Positions 12,601 through 24,173 of a stretch of 64,000 bases of DNA are shown here, piece by piece. The translations under genes and the position numbers were made by a program. The stretch covers positions 12,212,983 through 12,276,982 of the forward strand of contig NC_051138.1 of assembly GCF_014839805.1 (NCBI RefSeq), in the 5' to 3' direction. Source of the stretch: Manduca sexta. Its lineage: Eukaryota; Arthropoda; Insecta; Lepidoptera; Sphingidae. Each line of letters begins with the position of its first letter. The stretch's first letter is position 1. The notes beneath the pieces are model-generated. The model saw only the letters and a list, made by a program, of their open reading frames with translations, had not been told where the DNA came from and searched no databases.

Positions 12601-15600
12601 GCTTGAACTGTAGTCACTAGTTATCTAGTGGGCTAACAACTATGATTTCATTGGGTGCTATAAGTTATTGTCATTAATCATAATCGAATTATATGTGGTG
12701 GTGATTAGAGAAGACAAGAATATGAACAATGAAATTCATAAGAAATAAACGGTAGAGAAGGCACGAGTCAGATTATAGGTAATAATATAATTTATAATAC
12801 GATAATTACATTTTTGATGAGTAATTGTATACAAAAAACATTAATCGTAATTTAAGGTACGGGACGTCATGTTATCATGAAAACTATATACTTAACCGTT
12901 ATGAAACAAGTTGTCAACATATTTTGTAATTTTCCCACGAAAATAAAAGATAATACATCTAGGTCATATTTCTTCATATTTATAATGTAAAAGCGTAGGT
13001 AAGAACTAATTTAAATCATTATTGGTTCACATTAAAAATAATTCATCTTACAAAAGGTTTATTATCACCGATAGGTACAGTACTTATATGTACTACGTAC
13101 TACATTTGGCGTTCCGAACATTTACTGTGTTAAACTGAATTGAATTGTTATGCATTCAAACTGATTTTAGTATGGTGTCAATATTAATGATTGTGGCTGT
13201 GTACAGATGCGGTCATAATATAAAACCGCTAGTCTAAGTGCAAACTTGGATGTGAATAAAAAATATTAGTGAAATAAGTAAAATTACTTCTTATGTGAAC
13301 GAATAGATTATGACAGTGACGTTTTAGTTCAGATTTTGAACAAATAGTTTATATGGACGTTCGTGTCTATACTTAGTCTGGCCATAAATACTGTTACACT
13401 TAATTATAAAAAAATATTACATTTGAATTTCGAATCTGTCATTTTTATACGATTGTTCATTGTGTTTTCTCATTTTGGCGCCAATACATTGTAAAATATT
13501 TTGCGATATTAAAATGGTGTGGGGTGATAAAGAGAACCGAATCGCTGTGATAGCATTACACAAAGTAGGTATGGAGCCAAATGCAATTTTTAAAACTCTC
13601 CATACACTTGGTATTAGTAAAATGTTTGTGTACCGGGCTATTAATAGGTACAATGAGACCTCCTCTGTTTGTGACAGAAAAGATCTGGCCGTCCACGTAG
13701 TGTTCGTACGAAAAAGGTGGTCAAAGCAGTAAGGGAAAGAATTCGAAGAAATCCTGTCCGAAAGCAAAAGATTTTATCTCGGGAAATGAAGATAGCACCT
13801 AGAACCATGTCGCGTATTTTAAAAGATGACTTAGGACTTGCAGCCTATAAGAGACGCACTGGCCATTTCTTAACTGATAATTTAAAGAAGAATAGGGTGG
13901 TAAAATCGAAACAACTACTGAAGCGGTACGCAAAGGGAGGTCACAGAAAAATTTTGTTTACGGATGAGAAAATTTTTACAATTGAGCAACATTTTAACAA
14001 ACAAAATGACCGTATTTATGCTCAAAGCTCTAAGGAAGCTTCCCAATTAGTCGACAGAGTGCAACGTGGACATTATCCGACTTCAGTGATGGTTTGGTGG
14101 GGTGTTAGCTATGAAGGAGTGACTGAGCCATATTTTTGTGAAAAAGGTATCAAAACATCGGCACAAGTGTATCAAGATACCATTCTTGAGAAGGTAGTTA
14201 AGCCCCTTAACATCACCATGTTCAATAACCAAGTATGGTCCTTCCAGCAAGACTCGGCGCCGGGTCATAAAGCTCGGTCCACGCAGTCTTGGTTGGAATC
14301 GAACGTTTCGGACTTCATCAGAGCTGAAGACTGGCCGTCGTCTAGTCCCGATCTTAATCCGCTGGATTATGATTTGTGGTCAGTTTTAGAGAGTACAGCT
14401 TGCTCTAAACGCCATGATAATTTGGAGTCCCTAAAACAATCTATACGATTGGCAGTGAAGAATTTTCCCATGGAAAGAGTGCGTGCTTCTATTGATAACT
14501 GGCCTCATCGTTTAAAGGACTGTATTGCAGCCAATGGAGACCACTTCGAATAAGCTTTTATATTTTTAATTGTTTTATATTTATGTATTAAACTGACACA
14601 CTGTAAAAGTAATAAATGTTATTTGCAGTTAACAATTTTCTTTTTTCTTTATTACAATATTTATGGCAAGACTAGGTACATATAATATACCTCAATGTTT
14701 ATTGTCATTTTATCCACCTGCTTCGGCAAGCCCGGCCGGCGCCAAATAAACAAGCGGTGTATTATTTTTTTGGACGACAATAATTTCATGAGATCGCAGG
14801 TATCACGATATTAAAATAACGGTGGGTTTAAATCTCAGAAATCGGTACGATCGACATAAGGCCCTACGTCTCATATTTTATCAAAATATTTTATTTTACG
14901 ATTATTTGAGACAGTAGGTAGTCGATACGCACCAATAATAATTTATAAATTATCTATACCTAAAATATTTTAATTTGTAAAACGTCATTGATCTATATTC
15001 TATACTATGTATAAAGAGGAACTGTGTAGGTTTGTAGGGGCTAATCTCTGGAACTAAATCGATTTTGAAAATTATTACATTAACAGGAAGCTACATTACA
15101 TTACAAAAAATCAAAATTTGCTTAGAAGTCTTTGAGATTAGCGCGATCAAAAAAACAAACTTTTCAGTTTTATATATTAGTATAGATGCTAGTTCCATTA
15201 TGTATCTACGGTGAGAGCTAGTAAGATTCTGTGTTTCTATCCCTAAATAAGGCCCTGTCCTCACCCGAAGCATCACTTGTGCGCTCGGTTTTCACACCGA
15301 ATGCACACCTATGCACGGAGGGACATGTGCCGCGGTCCAAGGCACACAGTTGGGTGTGTATACCTCTTATTGATAACTACACATTTAGGCCTATGAGGAG
15401 TTGCAAACATTTCCTCTCATTCTTCCCTCCGCCTATCTTAAAAGGGTGCCTATCTTTCCTATACTTCCCTCCCCCGGGTCCCTGCAGTCGCTAAGGCAGG
15501 GAATGCCAGTATCCCATTCGCAGGTTTCCCCCGTTGACTGCACAGACGCTTCCCTTACAAAAAAAGGCACTATTCCCATAACAAAACAAAAATATGAATA

Positions 15601-18600
15601 AGGTGTGACATCACTCACAACAAATTAAAAAATAGATCAATATGCTGCAGTATAAAGGCTTGTTTAGTGATAATAGTCGTCATGCATGCGTTGTTGCTTG
15701 CCGGTGTTTGTTTTCGTGGTTAGATTTAGTACGTTACATAGGATAGGGTTCCGTTAATGTTACATGAGCTTGCAGACTAACGTTAGGCATTGCGGTACAC
15801 CAATATGTTTGATAAAGCGAACACAGATAATATTATGAATGAAATATTTATGACAAAATTTAATATAATGCACATAATGTTATGTAGTTATTTTTATACA
15901 AAACTAGTGACCCGCCCCGGCTTCGCACGGGTGCAATGCTGATACTAAATAACAGTATTTCTCCACTATTTAATGGATGTTATTATACATATAAACCTTC
16001 CTCTTGAATCACTCTATCTATTAAAAAAAACCTCATCAAAATCCGTTGCGTAGTTTTAAAGATTTAAGCATACAAATGGACATAGGGACAGACGAAGCGA
16101 CTTTGTTTTATACTATGTAGTGATAAGTTCCTATTGGTGCATAGAGATGTCTGAGCATAATCGTTTTATGGTTGCTGGATAGAGAGCGATGGTGGCAAAA
16201 CAATTAATTTCTTTAAAAAAAGACTAGCGCAATCAATGTAAGTATAATTCAATAAAACCAACTTTGAACTCAAACCCGATTTCATTCTACGAATCACTGA
16301 TTTCCATTTTAAACACAATACGTTTTAATTCCACAATACAAAAGGTATTGTGACTGAATAAAAGGTCACATAAACCATTCCCGGCGATATAAATTGTCTC
16401 CAAGTTTTATTTAATTTCTCAGCTTTACAGCTGCCTGTTTAGCAAACGAGGCAGTACGTCACTTGCTGCTTATTTACACGGCCCATAAACACCTACAATA
16501 CCAGAAAAATCATGGTTGCAGTGACAGTAAAGTATGGGATCAGAGGAGGAGCGTGTTACGGTCTCTGGATATCTCACTCATCATACAGAACGTAAAAGCA
16601 AGCTATCATTTCACGCTTCTTTTCTGTGAACATGTGTACCCCTTTCGTGCTGGGCCTTTATACTGTAGACACAATAAATGTCCACAGCGTGCGCTACCAC
16701 ATTTATAAACACAATATCACGCTTTTCACTTTCTAAGGGGAAGGTAGAGGTGCATCGTGTAACTAGAGTACTACTTTGCGCTGTGTGTACTGTCCTATGA
16801 TATACTTAAAAAGGGTCGAGCCTATCGGGCTACCATCTTTATATTTTGAACTTATTTCTTCATGCTCCTAAATATACACATATTATCCTTATTGGCGCGT
16901 GTCGGGGTAAGTGGCAGCGGTTAGTTTTCTCGGTCATTAGACTATAGTTAACTATGTTTATACGTAATTACACTAGCCGACTCTTAGGGCTTCTAAACTC
17001 GGATTCCTCGGCATACATCAAATTAGAAATCTTAGCGAAAGTATCGACTTTCTTGTATTTATAGTCACGGTCTGTAGAAAACATTTCTGCACCAAAGAGT
17101 ACGGCTATACGTTCTATAACGTATCTATTTATAGCTATACCCACTAAGTGATCAAGTTAAAACAGCGACAATTTTATGTAAAGTACATGAAACAAGTTAT
17201 AAAATTAACTTATATTTCTACCTTTGTTAATGGACTTTTACAGTTAACAGATAACTTTAAAAGAACTCTGTGTACTTAATTTGGCAAGCGATTTTATTGA
17301 GCACAAAATACGAGCGTAATCTTGGTTAACGGCTTCGTTATATTATGTATGGTGCACTAATTTCTGAAAGCTGAACAGTGTCTGATTATTTTTAGGACTA
17401 TACAAAAAATATGTAGAAACCATTCTTGAAAAAAAAGGACATTTATAGAATATTAACTTTTGCCCACGGCTTCGCCCGCGTGAAAATGTTTTTCCGCTAT
17501 AAAAGTCCTGCTTTATATATTTTAAATTCTTCAGCTATATATACATTTATATATAATATACATTTATATATTTATAAGTACCTATTACCTAAAGGACATT
17601 GTTCTGTGCCCATACATAATTCGCCCTGGAACCAACAGCAATGGAAAAATGTTTGTAATATTTAGAATCATTAATAAATTCTCATGACATATTATTTATA
17701 AAACGGACAAGCTGCGATATCGCATCAATCCAAAAACGATGAGATTTTGAGGTTATAATTGATAGTAAACATTGAAAGCTTTTCAATGTTCAAGGTAGAT
17801 TTATAGTCCTATCATTTACGCTTTAAATATGCTTTTTATTGACATAAGTACCTATCTAATATATATAAGCCCTAAAGATTCATCACTATGTAGGTATCTT
17901 GATTATTTTTTACTTAAATCAGGCTATTTTAAGACTTGATTCATATAATTTTTATAAGTAAAAGGTACCTAATTATGTAGTTATAGTATTTACATCCTCT
18001 AAGAGTACCCTTCAGATTTTATGTATTTTCTATATATACGTACGTCGTACGTATTCCCCGAAGAGACAGACAGAGGCGCACTGTTGAGCATTCACGCTTT
18101 ATCAGAAGCATGGCATATTTTACACACTTTTTGTAGACTCTTCCGGCATGTAGGATTAAATTAAACAAATAAAAAAATATTTTTAGTTCATATTATTTAT
18201 TTCCTCATCACCTACATTGTTTTATAAAATATTATCTGAGTATTGTTCAGGAGGGTTGTTATGGTATCATTTATCAATTCAATTTTGCCAATCACAATCA
18301 CCGAGTCCGGAGTTCCAACATTCTATTACAGAGCACGCAGCTTCTACTAACATTGTTACAGCTGAAGTATGTATAGGCTCTTGTGCTGTGGTCCAACATG
18401 CTGTACATATAAGATCAAGGGCTACAACCTGAAAAAAAAGACAAACGCATTATGCTCAAATTATAATGACAATATATTAATATTGTGTCACACGGAAAGC
18501 AGATTTATGTATTCAAATCTTCCAGCTGAATTAAATGTAAGAAACCTTCAAGCGTATGACACACATTTTTTAATCAACAATATACTTGCTAGTTTGCTCT

Positions 18601-21600
18601 CAAGTTGCCACAGCCACATGCTAAAATGTGTAGAAGGTAGTATACAGACTCCGTTCGCTGTCTCCACGCAGTTACCAAGAACAGGAACTGAGGAGCGAAC
18701 TAGAAGTTTGGCGGCAGTTAAACTTGTACGATTAAAGAAAAATGTGCTTACCACACGAGGCGCTGTCCATTGTTGTATACAATGGCGAATCTGCTCGTTC
18801 TCCAACACCATGGATCCGCCAGCAGAGCCACAATTAATGCAAAATGCAATTTCCATTTCGTATCCGTTATCAATGCCAGGTAAATTGTTACATCAGTTCA
18901 CAAAGTCCAGAAATCACAGCCAGTGTATGTCGATATCGTAATCAATCGCACAGAGTCTTTATAATAGCCGAATCGTCAATGATATAGTGAGAGTCAGAGA
19001 ATTATAATATATTATATGGAATGTGAGAGTCTAGTTTATTTGTCTCTGATGAGTGAAGTGTAAGTGACATTAAATTGAATTGAAAAATGAAGTAAGAATT
19101 AGGGATACTACTCGACTAGATTCTGGATCGATTATATCGATCATTTATACAAAAATCGATTTAATTCAACATAGGGTTATTTTTATTCGGAAAAATATTT
19201 AGCGAGACCCTTATCCCGGAAAATCTTTCACACGGGCGGATCCGATAGTAATTTAATATGGAGAGAGTTTGAGGCCCCCGGATGGAGGGAGAGAGAAGAA
19301 CGCTACTTTTTATATGTATAATTCATAAATATTTTGTACGACAGAAAAATAAATGTTCGCATAATATATTATGCTCTGCTATCTGTACAAAGGCAAGGCG
19401 GATCGCTAATATAGAATCTAAATAAACAAAGTAAATCAATATGAATTAAAAACTGAAATAAAAACTTTTTTCATAGACGACTTGATCTATAATCAATTTA
19501 GTCCTAAAACTAACTACTTATTTATTTGAGACGCATCCACGGCTCGATTAAATATTATTATAATAATTAAAGAACATATCGCCTCACAAATCGAATATAT
19601 TAAAATGTTTCAATAATTAATTATCGGTAATTAGATTTATCTTTTTGTCGAACCGGTACATTTCTATACACAATTAGTTGTAAACATGTCGTCGACTTTG
19701 ACTTTAAGTCGTTACAATATTTTTATATATTCATTTTAGATGTAGCAGCTTGTCCGTTTTATACACATATTTGCAAATAGTATACAAAAATACATAAATA
19801 ATTAGGGTGCTAGTCACACCTTTGTTGTTTCTGGGGCCGTTTTCGACAATGTCCTTTATGTATAAATATAAATGTACTAGGTAGTACTTATAAATGCGAA
19901 AGTTTGAACAAATGTATTGATTTTTGTTATAAGTAGACGCAGGAACAATCGAATGGATTTGGATGGAATTTGAGAAATGGATAGGCCGTGTCCTGTACAG
20001 AAGCATGGGTAATTTTTGACCGGATCATTTGCTTCCATGGGAAAGAATAGTTTTATTTGGATGTCATTAAATAGGTATCATTCAAGGCCCCTTCCCGAGC
20101 AAACGGCTTTTAGTAATTCGTTCCATTTTGGTGGCGCGCGAGTTACGGACGGGAATATGCAGACTTACAAATAATCCCTTTAAATAATTAATTTTAGGTG
20201 TTTTCAATATTTTATACAGAGTGTTGCTTGCAAATTAAAATAGTGTGTACCTACCTATGTTACGAGGAGATGCACGGAATCAACAATTTTAGTGGCATTT
20301 TCATTATGAAATTTTCAAACCAGTTTCCAAATCTATACAAATCAAATAACACATCAAAACACTATACAAATCTTAAACAACCAAAATAAAGGTAACATAT
20401 TGCGGACACAATATATATTTTTTTATTTTATTAATTTCGAATAGATACTTAGCTACTAAAATACGGTTAGCCCCCCATTTTACTATGGATAGAGTCTCAA
20501 TCGTAAGCATTCCTTTCTTCTACTAGTAAACATTGAATTAGTAAAATTTATTGATCAATTACCATTAGATCCGATTAGTCTGTTCTAGTTTTTATCACAT
20601 TATTTCATTATAAATATTACTAACCGGCCAATATTAACCAAAGCAGTATTGTCGCCTTGCAAACCTTTCGTAAGCAATAGAAACTGTAAAAATAGAAAAC
20701 AACACTTGCGTTACACCATACGTATCTACTAGTAGGTAATAAAGAATAGACAATAGTACAATTAAGTAAGTATAATATTGTGATACATACTTTTCGAAAA
20801 CAATAAGTTAAATCTAAGTCCATTTTGAAAATATTTTTCCTTTGTATCATTTAATATTAATGATTTTACTTTTATAATACCCAGCTTAAAACAGAAAATC
20901 AATTGTTGAAATAATTGAAATCATGGAACCATCGTCCAATCATTAGTCATGAATATACTGGAATATACTTACATTCTTGAGTGTTACGTCACAGTGGTGT
21001 TAAATCTATGGATGTAGAACAATACGTTTCAGTCCGTCATTTGTGTTTACAAAGAAAATTCAATAGCGTGTAGTTAATGGTTATTTAAATAATGTTATAG
21101 TCCATAAAGCTGTCCACGTGCACATTTTTACATTCATTTTTAATAGTGTAGATTTTAAAGCAGATTTATGTTCACTATTTAAATATATTGTACTGTGGCT
21201 AATCTATCGCTAATGAAGATAATATTATAATTAAATAAAAAAAGAATACGGTATTGGAATAATATTAAATTCAATTTATCTGTTTCTGATTTTTTTTGGC
21301 TACCTATAAACTAACTGAGACAATACGCGCTGCTGCCAGGTTTCTTTGATAAAATGTTTTTATTATATTTCAAATCATAGCTGTTTGTAGCATATTGACC
21401 TACTCGTATCTATGTGGATAATTATAACAATGTTTACACATTATCGTTGGTTGCCCGATTAGTGATATGTTTTCTAAGCACGCTGTGATCGCATGGAAAT
21501 TGGCGTTTTGTGACTAACGACGATCTCAAGCAAGTGAGACGCAAATCGTAAAGTAAAAATGCGTTTTATTAATTATGAGTAACTGAAAAAGGTAAAACTT

Positions 21601-23092
21601 AATTAAATTGTACGATTGAAGCCGTCATTTCAACCTATCTACGAACTTCTGGACATAAAATCTGGAACAGTGTCTGTTCTAATACACCGCAACTCGAATT
21701 ACAGTTTCGCCAAACGAATGTCTGACTCGCATTGTATATTTTTTACAAAACAATACAACCAACAATATAACAGTTCGCGTGAAACTGGACCAACTCTGAT
21801 TACACTCGGTGTACGATAAGTATGTGTGATTTTATAACTTTCTTTAACAAAAAAAATTCTCGACGTGAAAAACCAATACAGACTCTCGAGAGTGGTATTT
21901 GTTTAGGAGAATTATTAATATTGTTGTAGGTAAGCGGTTAATCTAACTTGAGCTATGATTTGAGAACAATTAATAACTCTGGTTGATCACAATTTATATG
22001 CAAAATATATTAAATTTATTCATGCTCTCCAGAGTAGCCTGGGTGAGAGCCATGCTACCTAAAATTATATATAAATTTCATTCCAGAGATTTAAAAGCAA
22101 TTTTAAATTATTCTCGTAGTAAAAGATTTTTTTGGTAAGTATTCATGTTTTGTTTTAAAGCGGATGGATAGGTCATATGTATCATTAGAACGGTCAGTTA
22201 TCATAATATTGACTTTAAAATAGTTTATACGTACGTGTGGTATAGGCTTCCTGGTGTGATCTAAATGCATTCCTCCCACTTCTATAACGCCTGGTAGTAA
22301 CGGTTTGACACCATACAAACTATGATACACATTAACCAACACTGCTGACACGTTCTTCGATAGGTCTTGAAGGTCAGGGATCTTCTTTCCAAAATGTTTC
22401 TCAATTATTTCTTTCTCCTTCAACTGTATCATATAACGGAACCACAATTTGTAATATATGTTCAGGAATGTGTTCTCAAGTCTCTGGAAAAAGGACATGG
22501 GATTTGCAAAATCAGAACTGACGATAGGCACATAGGACGGGTTGTCGCTGAGACCCAAACGACCTGAAGTCCACTGCATTAATCCACATGAAGATAAATA
22601 TATAAATGGTGCTTTTTGGCCATACACGTGAGCCAGCCCAAGCATACAGTCACTATTAAAGTTCTCCATTATTATTAGATCGTATTCTTTCTTCAAAGCG
22701 TCCGCCAAAGGTTGGAAGTTAACCAACTTCGAACACACGCTTAGCGCCATATCAGCCAGCGGTTGAAATTCGGTAATTTGCTTGACTATTTTTTCCAATC
22801 CCATCATACGAAGTAATTTGCTGGGGTGCTCGTAAATCGATAAATCAATCACTTCCAAGCCCAAATGTGCGAGGCCTTGCAGGCTGACATCGGTGTAGTT
22901 TGCCGGTGCGTTTTTAATGGGGAAGAACGAGACCACAGTTACATGATGACCTCTTTCTGCGAGTCTTCGTAGTAAAGGTTCGAACACCATTTGATGACTT
23001 TTGCCCGTGTGGGGAAAAAGGCTTAAAATACGCGCAGAATGAACATCGTGGGTAAGCGCGAGAAGTGCGGGTAACACGAGTAGTAAGCGCAT
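9689..23092 (-). CDS. UDP-glycosyltransferase, first two coding exons, C-terminus missing
   Basis: Membrane-bound ER enzyme family that transfers sugar (usually glucose in insects) from UDP-sugar to small lipophilic compounds, used in detoxification and pigment or hormone metabolism. Exon 1 is 22235-23092 and exon 2 is 9689-9914 (phase 0 junction, donor GTACGT). I chose the ATG at 23092 because it starts a hydrophobic signal peptide ('MRLLLVLPALLALTHDVHS'); an in-frame ATG at 23188 would put a charged stretch in front. The mature start 'ARILSLFPHTGKSHQ' carries the expected catalytic His. Exon 1 ends 'LLPGVIEVGGMHLDHTRKPIP', and exon 2 continues without gap into 'HGVVLLSFGS' and ends at 'RWLPQYELLR' (phase 1, donor GTAAGT). 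About 361 of the usual ~520 residues are present. The C-terminal UDP-sugar signature (HGG...DQ..N), the membrane anchor and the dilysine tail are absent and no exon for them is visible from 8028 to 9688. UGT subfamily not assigned. Confidence 0.91.
11402..11731 (-). mobile_element. tRNA-derived SINE, family A copy 1
   Basis: On the minus strand a tRNA-like head (A-box 'TAGCCTAGTTGGGTG', B-box 'GGTTCAAATCC') is followed by a 300-bp body ending in 'ATACAGGGCTGATATTAT'. Two more copies in the same orientation are at 26051-26371 and 57461-57767. Confidence 0.85.
12145..12327. mobile_element. hAT-like MITE, copy 2 of the CAGTGGCGAAG family
   Basis: Starts 'CAGTGGCGAAGG' and ends 'CCTTCACCACTG'. 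Perfect 8-bp target duplication GTAGGGTT on both sides (12137-12144 and 12328-12335). 183 bp; a central inverted pair 'AAATACGGTTTGCAT' lies inside. Non-coding. Confidence 0.88.
13372..14676 (+). mobile_element. maT-clade mariner transposon, nearly complete
   Basis: A 1305-bp element flanked by TA duplications (13370-13371 and 14677-14678). Its terminal inverted repeats share 'TAGTCT-GCCATAAATA-TGT' in imperfect form at both ends. The interior encodes a Tc1/mariner-type transposase. It sits inside the 12.3 kb UGT intron, antisense to that gene. Length, TIRs and TA target duplication all fit the mariner superfamily. Confidence 0.95.
13514..14553 (+). pseudogene. maT (DD37D) mariner transposase with one frameshift
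   Basis: Cut-and-paste transposase gene. The N-terminal part starts at ATG 13514 with a helix-turn-helix region (about 50-60 residues). The frame is lost around 13676-13684, where an A-rich stretch looks one base short, and resumes to a stop at 14551-14553. After the break come the 'SGRPRS' motif, a second HTH, then the catalytic residues: 'FTDEK' (first Asp), 'QQDSAPGH' (second Asp) and 'SPDLNPLDYDLW' (third Asp). Counting codons, 37 residues lie between the second Asp and the Asp of 'NPLD', the DD37D spacing of the maT clade. The remainder of the frame is open, so the copy is young; whether the frameshift is real or a sequencing error cannot be told here. Confidence 0.93.
15903..16125 (+). 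repeat. Dispersed repeat ('GGCTTCGCACGGGTG' to 'CGTTGCGTAGTTTTAAAG')
   Basis: Starts 'AGTGACCCGCCCCGG', then 'CTTCGCACGGGTGCAATGC', and ends with 'CATCAAAATCCGTTGCGTAG' and 'TACTATGTAGTGA'. A very common lepidopteran repeat type. Fragments of the same kind are at 4540-4605, 17455-17500 and 19195-19240. Confidence 0.65.
18279..18856 (-). CDS. Candidate two-exon gene for an 84-residue double Cys-x2-Cys protein
   Basis: I do not recognise a named family. Exon 1 is 18752-18856 (ATG to donor GTAAGC, 35 codons) and exon 2 is 18279-18428 (after a T-rich 'TTTTTTTTCAG' acceptor, ending TGA). The junction is phase 0. The product begins 'MEIAFCINCGSAGG', continues 'IRHCIQQWTAPR', and exon 2 supplies 'LICTACWTTAQ', so a Cys-x2-Cys pair lies on each side of the intron about 35 residues apart, which could bind one zinc. 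More Cys and Trp follow. The first exon with its N-terminal Cys pair, 'W-x-APR' and 'C-x2-C-W' resembles short uncharacterised proteins I recall from moth genomes, but this is from memory. An AATAAA (minus strand) at about 18195-18202 lies roughly 80 nt after the stop. It sits in the UGT intron on the same strand. It could also be a degenerate piece of a longer gene or of a mobile element. Confidence 0.5.
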
Positions 23093-24123
23093 TGCGACGC
23101 TGCGGGCTCGGTCGGGTCTGCCGGAGCACTGTGCGGCGGCCGCGAGTGTCGACTGACAGCAGTTCCGCGCGAAACGTCTTAGAAGCACAGTTTATTTTCA
23201 GCGTCATGTTACGCGACGAATGTGTGGAGATAGGGCAAATGTCCATTCATATTGAAAGGGTCGTGATAAATACTCAGTAGTTAGTAATATATTTGATATG
23301 CTAAGCATTTATGAAATAGTAACGATTGTAGGATTAAGAAAGTCTTTAAATGCATTCGAATTTATTTTTGATGTTAAGATCTACACAGGCAATCAAATTT
23401 TTACTCGATAATATTAAATTGTTTTTATTTAGAGTTGTAAAGTAGCTGTTAATGATTTAAGACGGTGTCTTCAGCAAAAGGGCGTAATGGTAGTATTTAT
23501 AGAAGCTTACTCTGGGATTTTTATTAATTTATACTTATTAATTTAAAAGAATTAACATAAAGATTATTTATGCAAAATGTCATCTTTACTTTGGTTGTTT
23601 ACGTTTTTTTCTAATGTGGATATTGTTGCGTTATTTTCACAATGACTACCCTACTCATAATTTTAATCCCGTGCATCTAAAATCTAAATCATACCTATTA
23701 GTATAGCAAAATTAACTCTATTAGATAGACAATTTAGAAAAGGAATGTTTAGGTAGTTTAAAGGTCTCAAAATTTACTTTTTTATGGTTATTATACGTAA
23801 ATCTTTGCATATATCCATCCGTTACTCACGCGGGCATTGCCAAGTATGAAACTAATTTGCTCAAGGCCGTTCACTAGGGAAGATGCCTTAATTTTGTTCG
23901 TTTTCCTTGTGCGCGAGTTACTTATTTATCTTTGCTAGATAATTTATAATATTTAAAAATATAATTATTGTATCTACATTACTTACGGATCTAAATGTAT
24001 CTTGTCCTACATTAGATATGTAGTACCTACTTATCTGTTGTACACTATCTAGAAGGCAACTAAGCACATTTCAACTAAAAGACTTTTATTTTTAGTTCAT
24101 TTTCATGAAACTTTTTGATCTTA

Positions 24124-24173
24124 CAGATCACTTTGATGCATCAAAGGTTTTGTGATGCATCAAAAGTGATCTG
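24124..24173. repeat. Imperfect palindrome
   Basis: 'CAGATCACTTTGATGCATCA' at the left pairs with 24153-24173 at the right over 20 positions plus a one-base bulge, around a 9-nt loop. Each arm also contains the palindrome TGATGCATCA. Confidence 0.75.

Larger units (their letters stand above)
9915..22234 (-). other. UGT intron, 12.3 kb
   Basis: Between donor GTACGT (22229-22234) and acceptor TTTCAG (9915-9920). It contains a SINE (11402-11731), a hAT MITE (12145-12327), the maT transposon (13372-14676), a repeat tail (15903-16125) and the candidate small gene (18279-18856). The rest is AT-rich. GC-richer stretches at 15240-15560 and 16460-16740 look repeat-derived but I could not place them. 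Confidence 0.75.

Noticed and set aside
18369..18941. 190-codon plus-strand open frame
   Set aside because: It is antisense to the two exons and the intron of the candidate Cys-x2-Cys gene, has no recognisable domain, and is best explained as its shadow.
22914..23246. Minus-strand 110-codon frame and the upstream in-frame Met at 23188 of the UGT
   Set aside because: The 110-codon frame is an out-of-frame shadow of the UGT exon. The Met at 23188 would place basic residues before a good signal peptide that begins at 23092.
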